Assembly: GCF_964204865.1 (NCBI RefSeq)
Contig: NC_135252.1
Location: forward strand, 10,871,383-10,935,382
Direction of reading: 5' to 3'
Source: Styela clava
Lineage: Eukaryota > Chordata > Ascidiacea > Stolidobranchia > Styelidae
Length of the DNA: 64,000 nucleotides
Shown one piece after another: positions 11,474 through 23,447 of the stretch (positions within the stretch are counted from its first letter, which is position 1; each line of letters starts with the position of its first letter). Made by a program: the position numbers and the translations under genes. A model generated the notes under the pieces. The model saw nothing but the letters and a program-made list of their open reading frames with translations. It did no database searches and was not told where the DNA came from.

Positions 11474-14400
11474 TTATTGTAGCAAATTTGCAGGATATGG
11501 ATATCCAAATATGTCATAATCCGGTTTATACATTTCAAATAGTTTCAAACGTTTATATTTTGGAATCATGTTATACGCGATCTTAGTTTTTTCATATGAA
11601 GTTTGTGCTTTAATTGAGTTATCACTAGCCCCATGAAAAAGTGTAATTGGCTTATACTGCCTTAGTTCTTTGTTTAATCCCAGTTTTTCTTCCAGATAAC
11701 GAGCGTCTTTTTCTATTGTTTCCAATCGTGCAATGTAGTCATATTTGTACACACAAGGATCGCAAGCTCGCGTGTACAAATCCCAATGCAAATCTAAAGT
11801 TTTCCCTTTTTGATTCTGATCGAGTAAAAAATCTATAAAATTTTCAAATGTTGCCATCTTCTGTGTCGTATTAGAACGGTGAAACTTTTCCCGGATGTAT
11901 TCCGATATTGGAGTATATTTTGGATGATAAAAATCTTTTTTGGGTGCTAATTTGTCGTTGTAAGCCGACAGCAATCTTTGAAAAGGTTCCCTGACTATCA
12001 TGATTTTGAAATATGTATCGATGACTTCCTTGATCTGAAAAATGTATATTAGTGTATATACGTATAAAATGTATGCTACATACAACTAATTCAATGAACG
12101 TGTGTTTAATGATTTGAAAAATTGTACTGATATACTGGGAAATTTAAAAATACCCTTAAATTGACTTGAAAATATAGACATACATTTAGAAGGTATCAGT
12201 GTTTCAGGTGCAAGTTTTGCACCACTTTGAAAATTCTTCGTTTCCGTAATAGCACAGCTCTCGGTTCTGCTAAGGATCACCTTTTTTCAAATAGTTGTCG
12301 AGCTTATTATGTAAAATTCCAAAACAAGGAAACAGACAAACGTATCTACTAGCTCAGACTTCAATTATTGTGTACTTGATGTCGCTCTATACATACCTTA
12401 GTTAGATTATTCACGTGTTCTAACATGGTTCGACTATCATATGCCGCAGCATGAATATCTTCGTGCTCCAATTTGTAAGGATCTCTAACGATATTTTCCA
12501 TTTCCAGAAGTGCAAGTTTAAACTGTGTGCACCCGACTTTTGCTACTTCACAAAACATTACCTGCAATAAAAAGAATAAATATCGTAACAAAGTAATCAA
12601 GATTACTTGAGTTCAAAAACAACTTTTTGCTCAATTGCGCAATATGAAACAAAATTGTCAATTTAATCGAAGTTTATTGAAAGAAATTAATAAAAACTCT
12701 CGTTACGATTTGTTAATATTCACAAATAACGTATATATACCGGTACATATTCAAAATTTAATAATATATTTTAACGAGTTATCATTAAAAAATAGCGTTT
12801 TATGCACAAATCATATTTTATTACATATATATAGAATCACTTGTCATGGAAAAGTGTTGAATGGCCGAGTTAGTTACTTAGCCTTTTGTTGCAAAAACCA
12901 TATGCGAGAATGGCCATTTTTCCATGAATCCGACATTTTACGACAAAAATATAATCATTCTGGACGGATTATACCTATCCTTACACGGAAAATTCCACCC
13001 GATCCTATATCGTCATATTTAACTGGGACCGATGAACTTTGTTACATTGCAACTTACATTGTATTTAGAGGAGTAATAGATGGTCGGATGTCTTCCTAAT
13101 GATATGTTTAAAAAAGATTCATAATTCGGTTGGGCATTCAAACTGATTGGTTTCTTAACCCCCTCACATCCATTAATCACAATTTTTTGTCGTTCAATTT
13201 GAGTTGCTGACATTGATCCAATGAACATCTCAAACTGCTCCTCAATCTCTTCCTGTTAAATACATTATCAAAATGAATATATCGAAAAAAAATATTATCT
13301 GTAAAATGACAGAATTAATCCTGTACTGCTTGTACCGAAATTCCTCATGAACATTTCACAATAGGCAACATCTTGTAATATATCAGAAAAAATATTTTCG
13401 GATGTTCAATTTTTCAACAAACAAAGTTATGATTTAATATAGTCATTTGGTCGCATCTATAATTCCAATCATTTCGTCGAATGTATTGATTTTCTAAACG
13501 AAATCGGATGGTACCACATTTTATGTACAAAAACTTTCAGCGTTCATTGTTCATAGTATTTTATGTTCTCACTTCTAAAGTAGTATATTTCGCTTTTTCC
13601 GTTTTGCACGTTCCTATTACTAAATATAATATAGGGTTGTATTGTAAATACCAAATTTTCGTTTTCAGAGCATGCAATTCCCTTTATCTAGCAACTGGCA
13701 GGTATGAAATCGGACCAAACTTAAAAATATACTTATTCATACTTTCATCTTATATGAATTATTTGCATATTCCTGCTTGAGTGCTTCCAAATCCTCTTTG
13801 CATTCAATATATCTATTGGGAGTTGTTGGGGCGTTGGTCGAAGAAAATGTTGTCGAAATTATTGAAGGTGACGTCTCCGATTTTTTACTAAGATGTCGTT
13901 GAATGTTGGAATCCTGGTGCTGCTACATAACAAAAAAAGGTGGGGGTTTAGCTCCCGTAAAATTTGCCCACGAATACTTGCACCTATAATCTGCACCCAG
14001 GATATTTCTGCATGCATACTTTTGCACCCATGGACACATGAAAATCATTTGCACGTGGATGAATATTTTAATATTATAGGCATACTAAGTAATGAATGCC
14101 ACCTCATGGTAAACTTGCACACGATTAATTACGATTTTCATCCATCAACTTATAGTTCAAGAAAAATCTAACTAGAAGTCAAATAATCTTTCAAAGGTTG
14201 ACACCAATAAAGAAGACCAAGCATCGAATGAACTTACTCGGCGCAAAACTTACTCCTAAGTTTCTCTTTCAATATTTTCTCAATACTTTGATCCGTGTAA
14301 CGGCACGTTTCTAGTGTGGAATTAGTTAACTTTGACAAGATGCTTATATTTGAGGCCAGTTTTCTGTACGATTTATAATTGTAGATCGTTCGGGTTTTTC

Positions 14401-15421
14401 GGTGTAAGAAAATGATCGGAACATGGGATAATAACGAATTGGAATATTGCTTTTAATGGCTATAAAAAGGTGGCGACCGTAACAAGGATTACACTTATAT
14501 ATTTTTACATATTTGAAGGAGAAATTAAATTTTGTTGTAAACACAAGTATTCGTGAATTGAAGATGGTCGTGGATGCAAATATCCATGAATGCAAATGTA
14601 CGCGAGTTCAAATGTTCGTTTTTGCAAATGTCGGTGAGATTTAATGTTCATGGATGTATGTACGCGGATGTTAAAACGTATACGTGCGTGCAAATGTCTG
14701 TGGGTGCAGATGTTACTGGGTGCAAATTTTTGCAGGTACAAATGGTAGTGCAAATGTGTATGGGTGCAAAAGGTAAATACTCAAAGTTGTTTAAATTGTT
14801 AAGCTACCTCCGTTGCACGTAGTGACAAATCTTGCTCCTTATTTCTTACATCCAGTTGGTTGCTTCGTACTATCATATCTCTTACGATGTTTGTAGATAA
14901 TAATACGCCGGCCTAAAATTTATTTATATATCTGAAAGCTTGATTGCGCTAATATTTTGGAACTGAAAACCTAGCTTTAATCTAATCCGTGACGTATGTC
15001 CCTAATATATGACACATACCTTTATATCAACATTCCAGAAGTGGGCAAACATTTGCCAAGTAGGTTTTATGGAGTCAAGATAAATAGATGCCATGTCCGC
15101 TAAAGTTGAGTGGTGATATTTAACTCATCGCATGGATTGGGCTAACTTTAAACATACACAAAATTTATGGATTTTTGGGGTACATTTTTAATAAAAAAAG
15201 TTGAAACAGACGGAGTATGTTTTCCCATACTTAATGCGGGAAAATGTGATTTAAACGAAGATATTATCACCCTAGTTCCTAATAAAGTTTAACTGTTCTT
15301 TTTGTGCAATTTCCCAATATTGGTAATGAATGAATTGGAAAACACTTACGTAATACAAATATCCCAAAACGAATATACAGACTCCTACGATCAATGTTGA
15401 GCCTTCCCGTTTACGCAGCAT
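11474..15421 (-). CDS. Carbohydrate sulfotransferase (CHST8-14/HNK-1 type), Golgi type II membrane protein
   Basis: Model of six phase-0 exons, high to low: 15350-15421, 14808-14912, 13743-13922, 13058-13252, 12397-12561, 11474-12034 (425 aa). Exon 1 gives a short basic start (MLRKREG) and one hydrophobic anchor. Exons 2-4 (as listed) form a Ser/Thr-rich, low-conservation stem. Exon 5 has CEVAKVGCTQFK, the 5'-phosphosulfate loop of Sulfotransfer_2 enzymes. Exon 6 opens with IMIVREPFQRLLSAYNDK, the 3'-phosphate binding site, followed by CDPCVYKYDYIARLET. The family transfers sulfate from PAPS to glycans or glycoproteins in the Golgi lumen; the acceptor here is unknown. All donors and acceptors fit GT-AG (e.g. 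TTTTTTTGTTATGTAG before 13922). ATG at 15421 follows an acceptor-like TTTAATTTCAG. An alternative first exon is listed separately. Confidence 0.82.
13923..14807. repeat. Degenerate GGGTGCAAATGT-type minisatellite with inverted arms, filling an intron
   Basis: The intron between sulfotransferase exons 14808-14912 and 13743-13922 is nearly all this element. From about 13965 to 14110 the plus strand repeats TTGCACCCATG-like words; from about 14563 to 14772 it repeats the inverse (GGATGCAAATGT, GGGTGCAAAT). This looks like a foldback element made of roughly 16-20-bp units. A related locus surrounds the SINE at 23448-24005. Confidence 0.7.
15020..15099 (-). CDS. Candidate alternative first coding exon of the sulfotransferase gene
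   Basis: Minus strand: acceptor-like CAACTTTAG, then CGGACATGG (good start context) and 25 codons beginning MASIYLDSIKPTW and ending NVDIK, then donor GTATGTGTC. The exon ends in phase 0 and joins the exon at 14912 in frame. It cannot be spliced after the anchor exon 15350-15421: that join is out of phase and meets a TAA. So it is either a separate first exon with its own start, perhaps trans-spliced, whose product would lack the membrane anchor, or a chance open stretch. Codon choice and splice sites look real. Confidence 0.5.
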
Positions 15422-18268
15422 ACTGAAATTAAATACAATATTGTTGCAACCCTTACGAAATTTCTGAATTTCCAAAATACACTAAAAAATTAAAAAGTAA
15501 AATTGTGTTTCATTTTATCTATTCGTCCGAGCTGTATACTGAAATGGAATACAAATATATATATATTTAGGTTTCACTTCTAAGAAATTATTATTATAGA
15601 GTAATACACTGAAAAATATAGAAGCCAAATTATTTATCATATATATCTGCTCATCGGTTGTAACCGAAACGAAACCAAATGAAAAATATTAATTGATCAG
15701 GCCGTCGCTATGATCAGGTAGATAAATGTTAATACGTTCTTCTACTGGTCTGATCGCGACATTTGTTTATTTTAAATAATGCTGGGAAGATTGAATAATA
15801 GTGCAGCTGGCAAAATAAGTTAAACAACCTTAGACACACCAGACACAAAGTTGGCTTAATACGTTTCATCCACACGTGACTGGGGTAATAAGGTCGACTA
15901 TTGCACGGACCGTGCTTGGAAAATGAGCCAGTTTTTGATTACCCTTCACTTGAAGACCAAATTACCAGTTTGGAATACCAGATCACTTTACGGAATCTTA
16001 AAATTGGTTTCGCATCCCTAATACCTCATTCAAAATTTGGAAAGCGGATTTTGCGTCATTTAGTTGGATCTACGTCCGGGTTCCGGCTATTTGAATGTCG
16101 TGAAAACATGTCATGAATCAGTTCAATCATGTTCATATGAGCATGACGCAAAGGAATTTTTCACAATGGGTTATCTGCGATTCGTCCAGAGTGGCTTTTG
16201 TTTGCTTTTAGATGGATTAGTTCTCGGAATAAATCAGTTTCAACGTTCCAACCGCCAGATAGAATGTTGATAACCAAATGCACATAAACGTTTTAAAAAA
16301 GCTATTATGATACATTTTACAAAATTATAGGAACAGCAGATTTTTGATTATATATGTGCAGTATATTTCACTAACGTTCTGCTTATGTATACCTATGCAG
16401 TACAATAAACAGAACAAAACCTGCCTCGTCTCCCTTTCAAAGCAATTTAAGAGCTAAATTTGAGGAATTTTATTTTGACACATGTGTCATTGCAATCCAA
16501 TTCTTCACTCAGTTGTATACTAATATATAATTGTTGCTAATATCTTCGTGGAAAACATAGTAATATAACATACAAGAAAAAAGAAATTGGCACAATGAAT
16601 TTAAATACAAATGGTAGTCCTATTTTAATGCCATGAAGGTTGAAGAAGAAAAATAGGATATCACAATGTAGAAAAGTCGAAAAGTTATTCTAAAAGTGAC
16701 ATAAACACATTAAATGATTTCTAATTTTGAGCATTATAAGCGCAGGCACTCCAGTAATTGAGACCAAATGGTTTTTACGTAGGCTGTTATACTTTTTCAT
16801 TGGTAGGCCTATCCTTCCTGCTTGGGAAAACTTTAAAATGTGTGGTACATATGATTCTTACAAACGGCAACATCAAAAATGCAATGTTAATATCGAAGTT
16901 ATACGTTACGGTTACGCTAATTCATTTGTGAATACTGCAAATACGAAAAATAATTTCTGACATCGAATACGCGATTCCGCTCAGCCATATTGACGACTTT
17001 ACTGAAGCATTTCTGATGATATGGATCTCTACTAGTTCTTTATTTATCATAAAACAGCTAGCTAAGGTCGAGTTAAAAAATCCAAATATTGTGCATTCCT
17101 GAGGCGCGTTGTCTCAATATTGTTGCTGTTTTCACAGAGGCGTATTTCTCATTCTTAGTCTGTTTATTTTGGCGCGTCGTCAATGCCTTGTAGTGGAGAA
17201 AGTAGACATATAAATGACGAAAACTTTCAATTTATATTTGAAATTGGCTATGTGAATATTCAATAAAATCAATTACGCTCGATATGCTCATTCAAGAAAG
17301 GGTATTATCTTTCCGAAAAGCCCTTCTTTTTGAGAATTATATTTGGTCATATAAAACTGTTTTTCCTCCTCATTATGCTACACCTCATATTATTTGTCTG
17401 TACTCCACCATCATTTGAAGAGAATTGTTGAGAGTTGAGATGCTGTCCGTTACTAGATATATGCTGATACATTGAATAACGATCAATTATGAAATAAAAT
17501 AGTTGTTAAGAATACATAGCTGTCTGATTTTATATTCCGACGTATAAGTATACTTCTATACCGTGGACCTATCCCAACTGAACAAATATGATAGGCGGAA
17601 AGTGCAATGTCCAGACCATCGTGCGCAAAATATGTCTTTATCAGTTTCTGGAACGAAATAAATAAGTTCTTATGAGAAATGTACAAAAACATCCCTAAAC
17701 GTTAACTTCATCATAAGGCTTGACTGGCTGGCCCCTTGTAGAGAACACTTCGTCGGCGTTATCGAAAAATCGTTTATTATCTTTAGAAGTTAAAAGTCAA
17801 CGTTATTGCCATTATATGTAATCAGATCTCGTCTTTAATTCTTATTCTTAAATATACTGACATTAGGTAGTATTACAGCTAGAGGTCTTCAGCTAGGCTA
17901 TATGTTGCCTACCCAGGTACAGTCTGAGGTCTAACCCTAATCCTAGTCTACGTAGAAATTAAAACATGTAGCGTTCCAGAAGCTCGTTGTCTCGATTTTG
18001 AAAAATATGATCTATTTGAACAGAGGGCTGTTTCCGGATTCTCCAATGGGATATCGTTTATTTTGGCGTGTCATCATTGCGATTGAATGAAAAGAGTAAG
18101 CGCAAAATACAGAACAAAAAAACTTGTGCACACAGAAACAAACCGCGCAAAAATAACAGTTGCCCCATCAACCCCCCAAAATATTTTGTTGAAAATGGAC
18201 TGTGTGAATTTTCGGTAAATCTAATATTGCTTGATTATTTCTAATACCTCTTTCCCTATGCAAATTTG
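15422..18268. other. Gene-poor intergenic stretch with a duplicated segment
   Basis: No supported gene. Segments at about 17095-17285 and 17970-18240 share an order of motifs (CGTTGTCTC, TTTATTTTGGCG-GTC-TCAA/CAT, then TGTGAAT-TTC) and look like two decayed copies of one repeat. Open frames at 15901-16270 and 16727-16960 match nothing I recognise. Confidence 0.45.
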
Positions 18269-19446
18269 CAGTGATTTTCAACCTTTTTGGAACCTCGTAA
18301 CACTTAGATCACGAATTTTTCGCGAAACACTATATGAAAAAATCTTCGATTTTTGGAAACTATCCGAAAACACGATAATCCCTACCAAGATTACAGCAAG
18401 ACCAATAGCTTATGACTCGAGTTGTAAAGAGACGTTAATTTAACAAATTTAAATTTATCACTACAAAGAACAAGAGTACGCCAATAGGAATCAATTTCAA
18501 CCTGGCTGTTTGTAGCGAATAGCGATGCAATATTAATATGATATATGAGCTTGTTTAGGTGAGCTTCAATGATTGTTGGTTTCTTATCTGTATGATATAA
18601 CGCGCGGTCTGTATTATAAATAAGTTAATAAACTGCCTTGATATAGCTAACTAAATTATTCTCCCGATGTCATAAGCCTCCAAACGAATATTTTGGTATC
18701 GATTTGTTTATTACGTATTGATGACCAATCAGCAATACAATAAAACTAAAATTTGGGCGGCCGCTTAGATCGGTTCTATGTAACATTTGTCAGTTTTCAT
18801 TAATGTCTCTAAAATTTAGACATAAATAAAATAAGTCTTTCACGCGTGAAAAATTCTACCTGTACTTTTGTCATTGACTAATTTTAATGCTTCCTTTGAG
18901 AGTATTCTACGTGCTACGGCATTTGCAAACAGTTTTAAAATCAATACCATCTTCTTGAATATCTGGGCAGCTGTCATTAAAAAAAATGAATCTAGTCCAC
19001 TTATTAATATATATTTATTAATATATATATCCTAACTTTTTCGTAATCGTTTTTTTTTTATTACATTACTTCAATTGGACCAAGGTTCCCCCGCGTGACC
19101 AAGATTCAAGCAATATTTTTTAAAACAAGATGAATGACAGCTTGATTCAAACCTAAATTCTAAAAACATGTAGAAATTGACCAATAACGCCTGACATTAC
19201 CAAACCGAGTCAATATTCACGACAATGCTTGAAAATAGCGTCTGATTAAATTTCAAATGTTACGTGTCCGTTTTGCTTTTTAACTATTGTCACGGAAATA
19301 AACTAGGAAGTCCGTTTCGAGGAAAACGTTAATTACACGCAAGAAAATCTTCTTAAAAACTAAATATGTGCTTGGTGAATTTTCGATTTCTTTTTACAAA
19401 AAATGGGTACAACTATTTGACGCGGAACATCGGTTGAAAATCACTG
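18269..19446. mobile_element. Non-autonomous hAT element, 1178 bp
   Basis: It begins CAGTGATTTTCAACC and ends with the exact inverse GGTTGAAAATCACTG, a perfect 15-bp terminal repeat. Subterminal words such as TTAGATCACGAATTTTTCGCG are common in hAT MITEs. The 8-bp flanks (CAAATTTG and TTCTATAT) do not match, so either the flanks have changed or two elements have recombined. Confidence 0.7.
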
Positions 19447-20487
19447 TTCTATATAACTGGTTTTCCTTTGCGCTGTTTTGCACTTCGTACTCTTTGTTTC
19501 AATATTCTAATGCTCTCATTTCTGTAATTTAATCACAGAGTAAAATGCTATTGTCCTTCGATCTAGTTGCTTATACAGACCCTATTTCCAAGCATATATC
19601 TGATTGAACACACCAAATTTTCAGTAGTTACTTATGCAGAGCCTGATTCAGGGCAGGGTTGTAAATTAAATAGCCATATCTTGTCTATGTGTCATGACTA
19701 GCCTACAGCATGTATGACCATTTTCGGAGACAAATCTCAGCCAAATGATTCAGCGACGGCCAGTTTTGTACACACAGCATCGAGCTTTGCTTCGCCTAAA
19801 CAATTTGTGTTTGATTAACAGAAGAAAATATGGTGTGATTTCACATAATGGATAGGAAGTAGATGAGTCAGCCAAGATACTAAAACGTTTTCAGTTGTGC
19901 AATATAATGCAGATGGAAGCGGTCCCGTCCTGGGATGGATCTCTATGAAATCATTTCCGTGGTTGCCTCATCCTCACTCTCAAACCACATACAGAAAAAT
20001 TCAGACTTCCCTAGTGGGTGATATTTAGTTTCCAATTTATTTTTTGCAATTTTACCTGATCAGTTCCCTTTCTGTTGTATCTTCTTTTTAAGGTAGAGTC
20101 ATGACATCTTATCTTAATTTCGTTCTCTGATAGTTAGAAGACTATCAAGCACGACACGAGATCAAAACTTAACGTCCGGTGAAATACTTGTTTTCGGACT
20201 ACGAGCCTACGACTCGGATCATTCACAGCTGTCAGGAAATGTATTGCTATGATTCCCTCGTTTTCTCATAATGCAAAGAATCTGAGTCCTGTTAACAGCT
20301 GGTATTAACATCTTTGCCAGAATTACTAAATTTTATTTTAACTTGATATGAATGTGCCTACATATGCCCCCTTCGCTGGTATGTGGAACATACCCTATTG
20401 TCTACAAAAAATAACTGTATAAATTGTTCAATGTCAATCTAAATAAAACAAATTGATTGTGTCTGTTGACTTAATACTTCAAGAAAC
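19447..20487. other. Intergenic, no gene seen
   Basis: Short accidental frames only; no splice-bounded coding or bounded repeat recognised. Confidence 0.4.
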
Positions 20488-20945
20488 AATGGAGCAATGC
20501 TCAAATATATGGACACGGAAGCCAAAACAAAGTAGTACGGGTATGCAATCTTTCTCACAGTACCGGAAATGTATTATTGTAGTCCTCCGGACTTCAACCC
20601 ACCTCCAGAACGCAACAAATCTCATAGTCATAGAGTCCACAGAAATTTTTGAACTAAATAAAAGTAATGGGCTTCTAGCCACAAATAAAATTTCTGAAAA
20701 TTTGAAAGTTTTTGGTCCATTAATGAAAAAAGCGATTCTTCCACAATAATAACAACACGGAAACAAAAAGAAAAAAAGAATACCTCTATCAACAACATAC
20801 TATTAAAAATCGAATTACATTGAGTTCACAGAAATTTTTGAAAACAACAAAGTAATAGCCGACAACAACAATCTTTGATCAGCGAAAATTTCAGTAATTG
20901 GTCTTATAAATAAAGATAAATTTTCACAACAACAGGAGGTAAAAT
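20488..20945 (+). repeat. Dispersed repeat family (ATGCTCAAATATATGGACAC), two head-to-tail units
   Basis: Unit 1 (about 20488-20775) starts GAGCAATGCTCAAATATATGG and runs through AAAGTAATGGGCTTCTAGCC, GAAAATTTGAAAG-TTTTGGTCCA and AATAATAACAACA. A second, shorter unit follows at about 20812-20945 with the same CACAGAAATTTTTGAA, AAAGTAATAGCC and TTGGTC order. The third relative is at 61622-61825. The open frame at 20453-20749 lies in the repeat and is not taken as a gene. Confidence 0.7.
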
Positions 20946-22089
20946 ACAAAATGACAAAACGATCAATAGATTCATTTCGTATCCAATAAATATAAATTAC
21001 CCAAGATCAGTGAATGTCACATTTGATATATCATTAAGTGAACAAATAAACGAATACGGGAATGCTCGAATTTAAGACAATAAATAATGATAAAGTATAC
21101 CTGAATATGAGATAAAATTTTGGAATTGAAGAATAATTCTAATATTCAAAAATATAAATATAGTAGGCCTAAAAACAATTCAACTAATATAATAATATAA
21201 AATTTATACATAAGTTTACCTGAATTGTTTCATGCATAAATATATATTCGTTTCATCTTCGTAATTTTGATTCTGTAATTATTTCATAGTTATATTTATA
21301 CTAATATTAATGTAATGGGATACTGAGTGTAAAGACTGAAAACTTATCTCTTATACGCAATTTTAGAAACTTACTCAACATTCAAATTTGTCTCTAGATA
21401 TAACCAATTCTTAATTACTAATGGAAGTTTCACTAGAGTCGACATCAAACGCGTTAAGTTTTTATTTTATTAATAATCTCAGAAGGGTGCTGCTAAACAA
21501 TGGATATTTCCTCGACCTTTGGTACCAAAAAACTTTGTTCTCTGCAATTCACCATTGCAAAACACAACTAAAAAATAGCATACTAAATCAATCAAACGAG
21601 CTAATGTTCACCACCACCATACCTGAAAATTTGTGGAAAAAATCTGCACATGAATAATTTTTTGGTTATTGATATTATTCATTTATTTGTGATTGTGTTT
21701 TTAATATGTGTTTCAAGATTCTGTAGTTGCTCATGGAAGAATTGAATTACAGTAATTCAATTTTACCATCTATCCATAATGTTTTCCGACCCTTGACCCC
21801 AGTAAATTTACAAATTTTTCGAGGTCAATTTTGGCGAGTTTGCGCTTACAAACTGGTTTACCTTTTAAAAACCATCATTTTTTTTTATAAAAGTATTCAT
21901 CCCTTTGCTGCTTACAGATACAGATAGCTAGGTAGCCTAGTCCCTTGTAGCTTTTCCAGGGCCAGTTTTTGATTATTGCAACTAAACAATAGCTCGTGGA
22001 AAGACATAATTACAATTAAGTCATTTGATTTACTACAACCGGAAACTCAAAAATAACACGCAAAACAACGAAAACAAGGCAATGTTTAC
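20946..22089. other. Intergenic, no gene seen
   Basis: AT-rich sequence. Near 21965-22060 it carries a copy of the module described at 8895-9060 (TTTTTGATTATTGCAACTAA and related motifs), immediately outside the hAT element that starts at 22090. Confidence 0.45.
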
Positions 22090-23212
22090 CAGAGTCGGAT
22101 CAATTGTAATTTGTAATTGATGTAATTAATTACAGTTTTTCTTGTAATTGTAAATGTAATTTGCTAAAATTTTGGCTCAATTACACTTTCAATTACACAA
22201 GGGATCACCAAACTACGGCGTCCTTTCATCTAGCCCGCAATAATACGAAAAAGGGCGAAATATTTTTCCAAGGGGCTTTTCCGAGAATCGCCTTCCTTTT
22301 TTATTTCGTAACATTAGTCAATCAGCAAGATGCGAAAAAGTGACGTTACAATATGCCTTTTCGCATCCAGTCGTGGTTGTAAACAATATCACAGTTTGCA
22401 ATTTCGAATGCTATTCGTTAGTTTTTAGTTGTGTTTCGGAAATTTAAGTTTAAATCAAATAAGTGAATTATCATATTGCCTTCTCGCGACGCGACGCTTC
22501 TACGCGAAACTCGGAATTTTTTTTGAGGGTAGCGGTAGCGTCAAGGGTAAGGACTGCTTCGCTCTGTGTAACGTGTCCATATATTTGAGCATTGCTCTGT
22601 TGTAATTGTAATGGGCCTTTCCCTGAGCATCGACTTCCTCGTTTACTTCGTGACATTGGCCAATCAGCAAGATGCGAAAAGTGACGTAACAATGCTCCCT
22701 TCTCGCATCCGCTCAGACACTTTTCTCACTCAGACAAATTTTCAAGCGTGGTCGTAAACATTACCTCATTTTCGCGTTTTTGAACTCTATTCGTTAGTTT
22801 TCTGTTGTGTTTCGGAAATTTAAATATAAATCAGATAATTCAATGATCACTCTGTCTTCCTAGGAGTTTTAATTTAATCGCAGTAATAAAAAATTAGTGT
22901 AGAAATAGCTCTGATGGACTAGGCAAAAATTCTTTACCGGTACTTTTAAAAAACAGATTGTTGTATGGTTTGAAACACATACCCCATTTTACAGGCGCCA
23001 ATTCGCAAAAGCACTCTTAAAATAGCCCCGAAAATTTTGCAATGGTAAAGTATAGGAAGAATTTTTCGGGGGTTAAAGGTCGGGGAAAGGCCCATGTATT
23101 TGTAATTTGATATTTTTTGCACGGAGTAATTGAAATTGTAATGTAATTAAAACATTTAAGGGAGTAATTGCAATTGTAATTGAACTGAATTTATGTAATT
23201 GATACAACTCTG
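22090..23212. mobile_element. Non-autonomous hAT element, 1123 bp, with internal duplication
   Basis: Left end CAGAGTCGGATCAATTG, right end CAATTGATACAACTCTG, flanked by ATGTTTAC (22082-22089) and ATGCTTAC (23213-23220), a 7/8 target duplication. Both subterminal regions are rich in TGTAATTG-type words. Inside, a segment of about 200 bp occurs twice in direct orientation (about 22273-22470 and 22613-22835, e.g. CAATCAGCAAGATGCGAAAA-GTGACGT). Between the copies is the reverse complement of the ATGCTCAAATATATGGACAC family head. No transposase is present. Confidence 0.85.
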
Positions 23213-23447
23213 ATGCTTACACCCATTCTTGAATGGTTGTCTAAGCTAAGGCTCTAAGCGAATAAAGTGTCCGATCGGCTTCACGAAATTCAATTGTTAC
23301 ATCATTGTTGAGTTATTGCCGATTGGTCATTGTTACGGAAATAAACAAGGAAACCGACGGTCTCGGGTAAACATCCATATTCCATACCGTACATCTCAAT
23401 CAACGACTAACATACCGATCTCAATGCATAAAATAAAAAAATGGTTC

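Noticed and set aside
12635-13099. 154-codon plus-strand frame inside the sulfotransferase gene
   Set aside because: It overlaps a minus-strand exon (13058-13252) and an AT-rich intron, and has no recognisable content.
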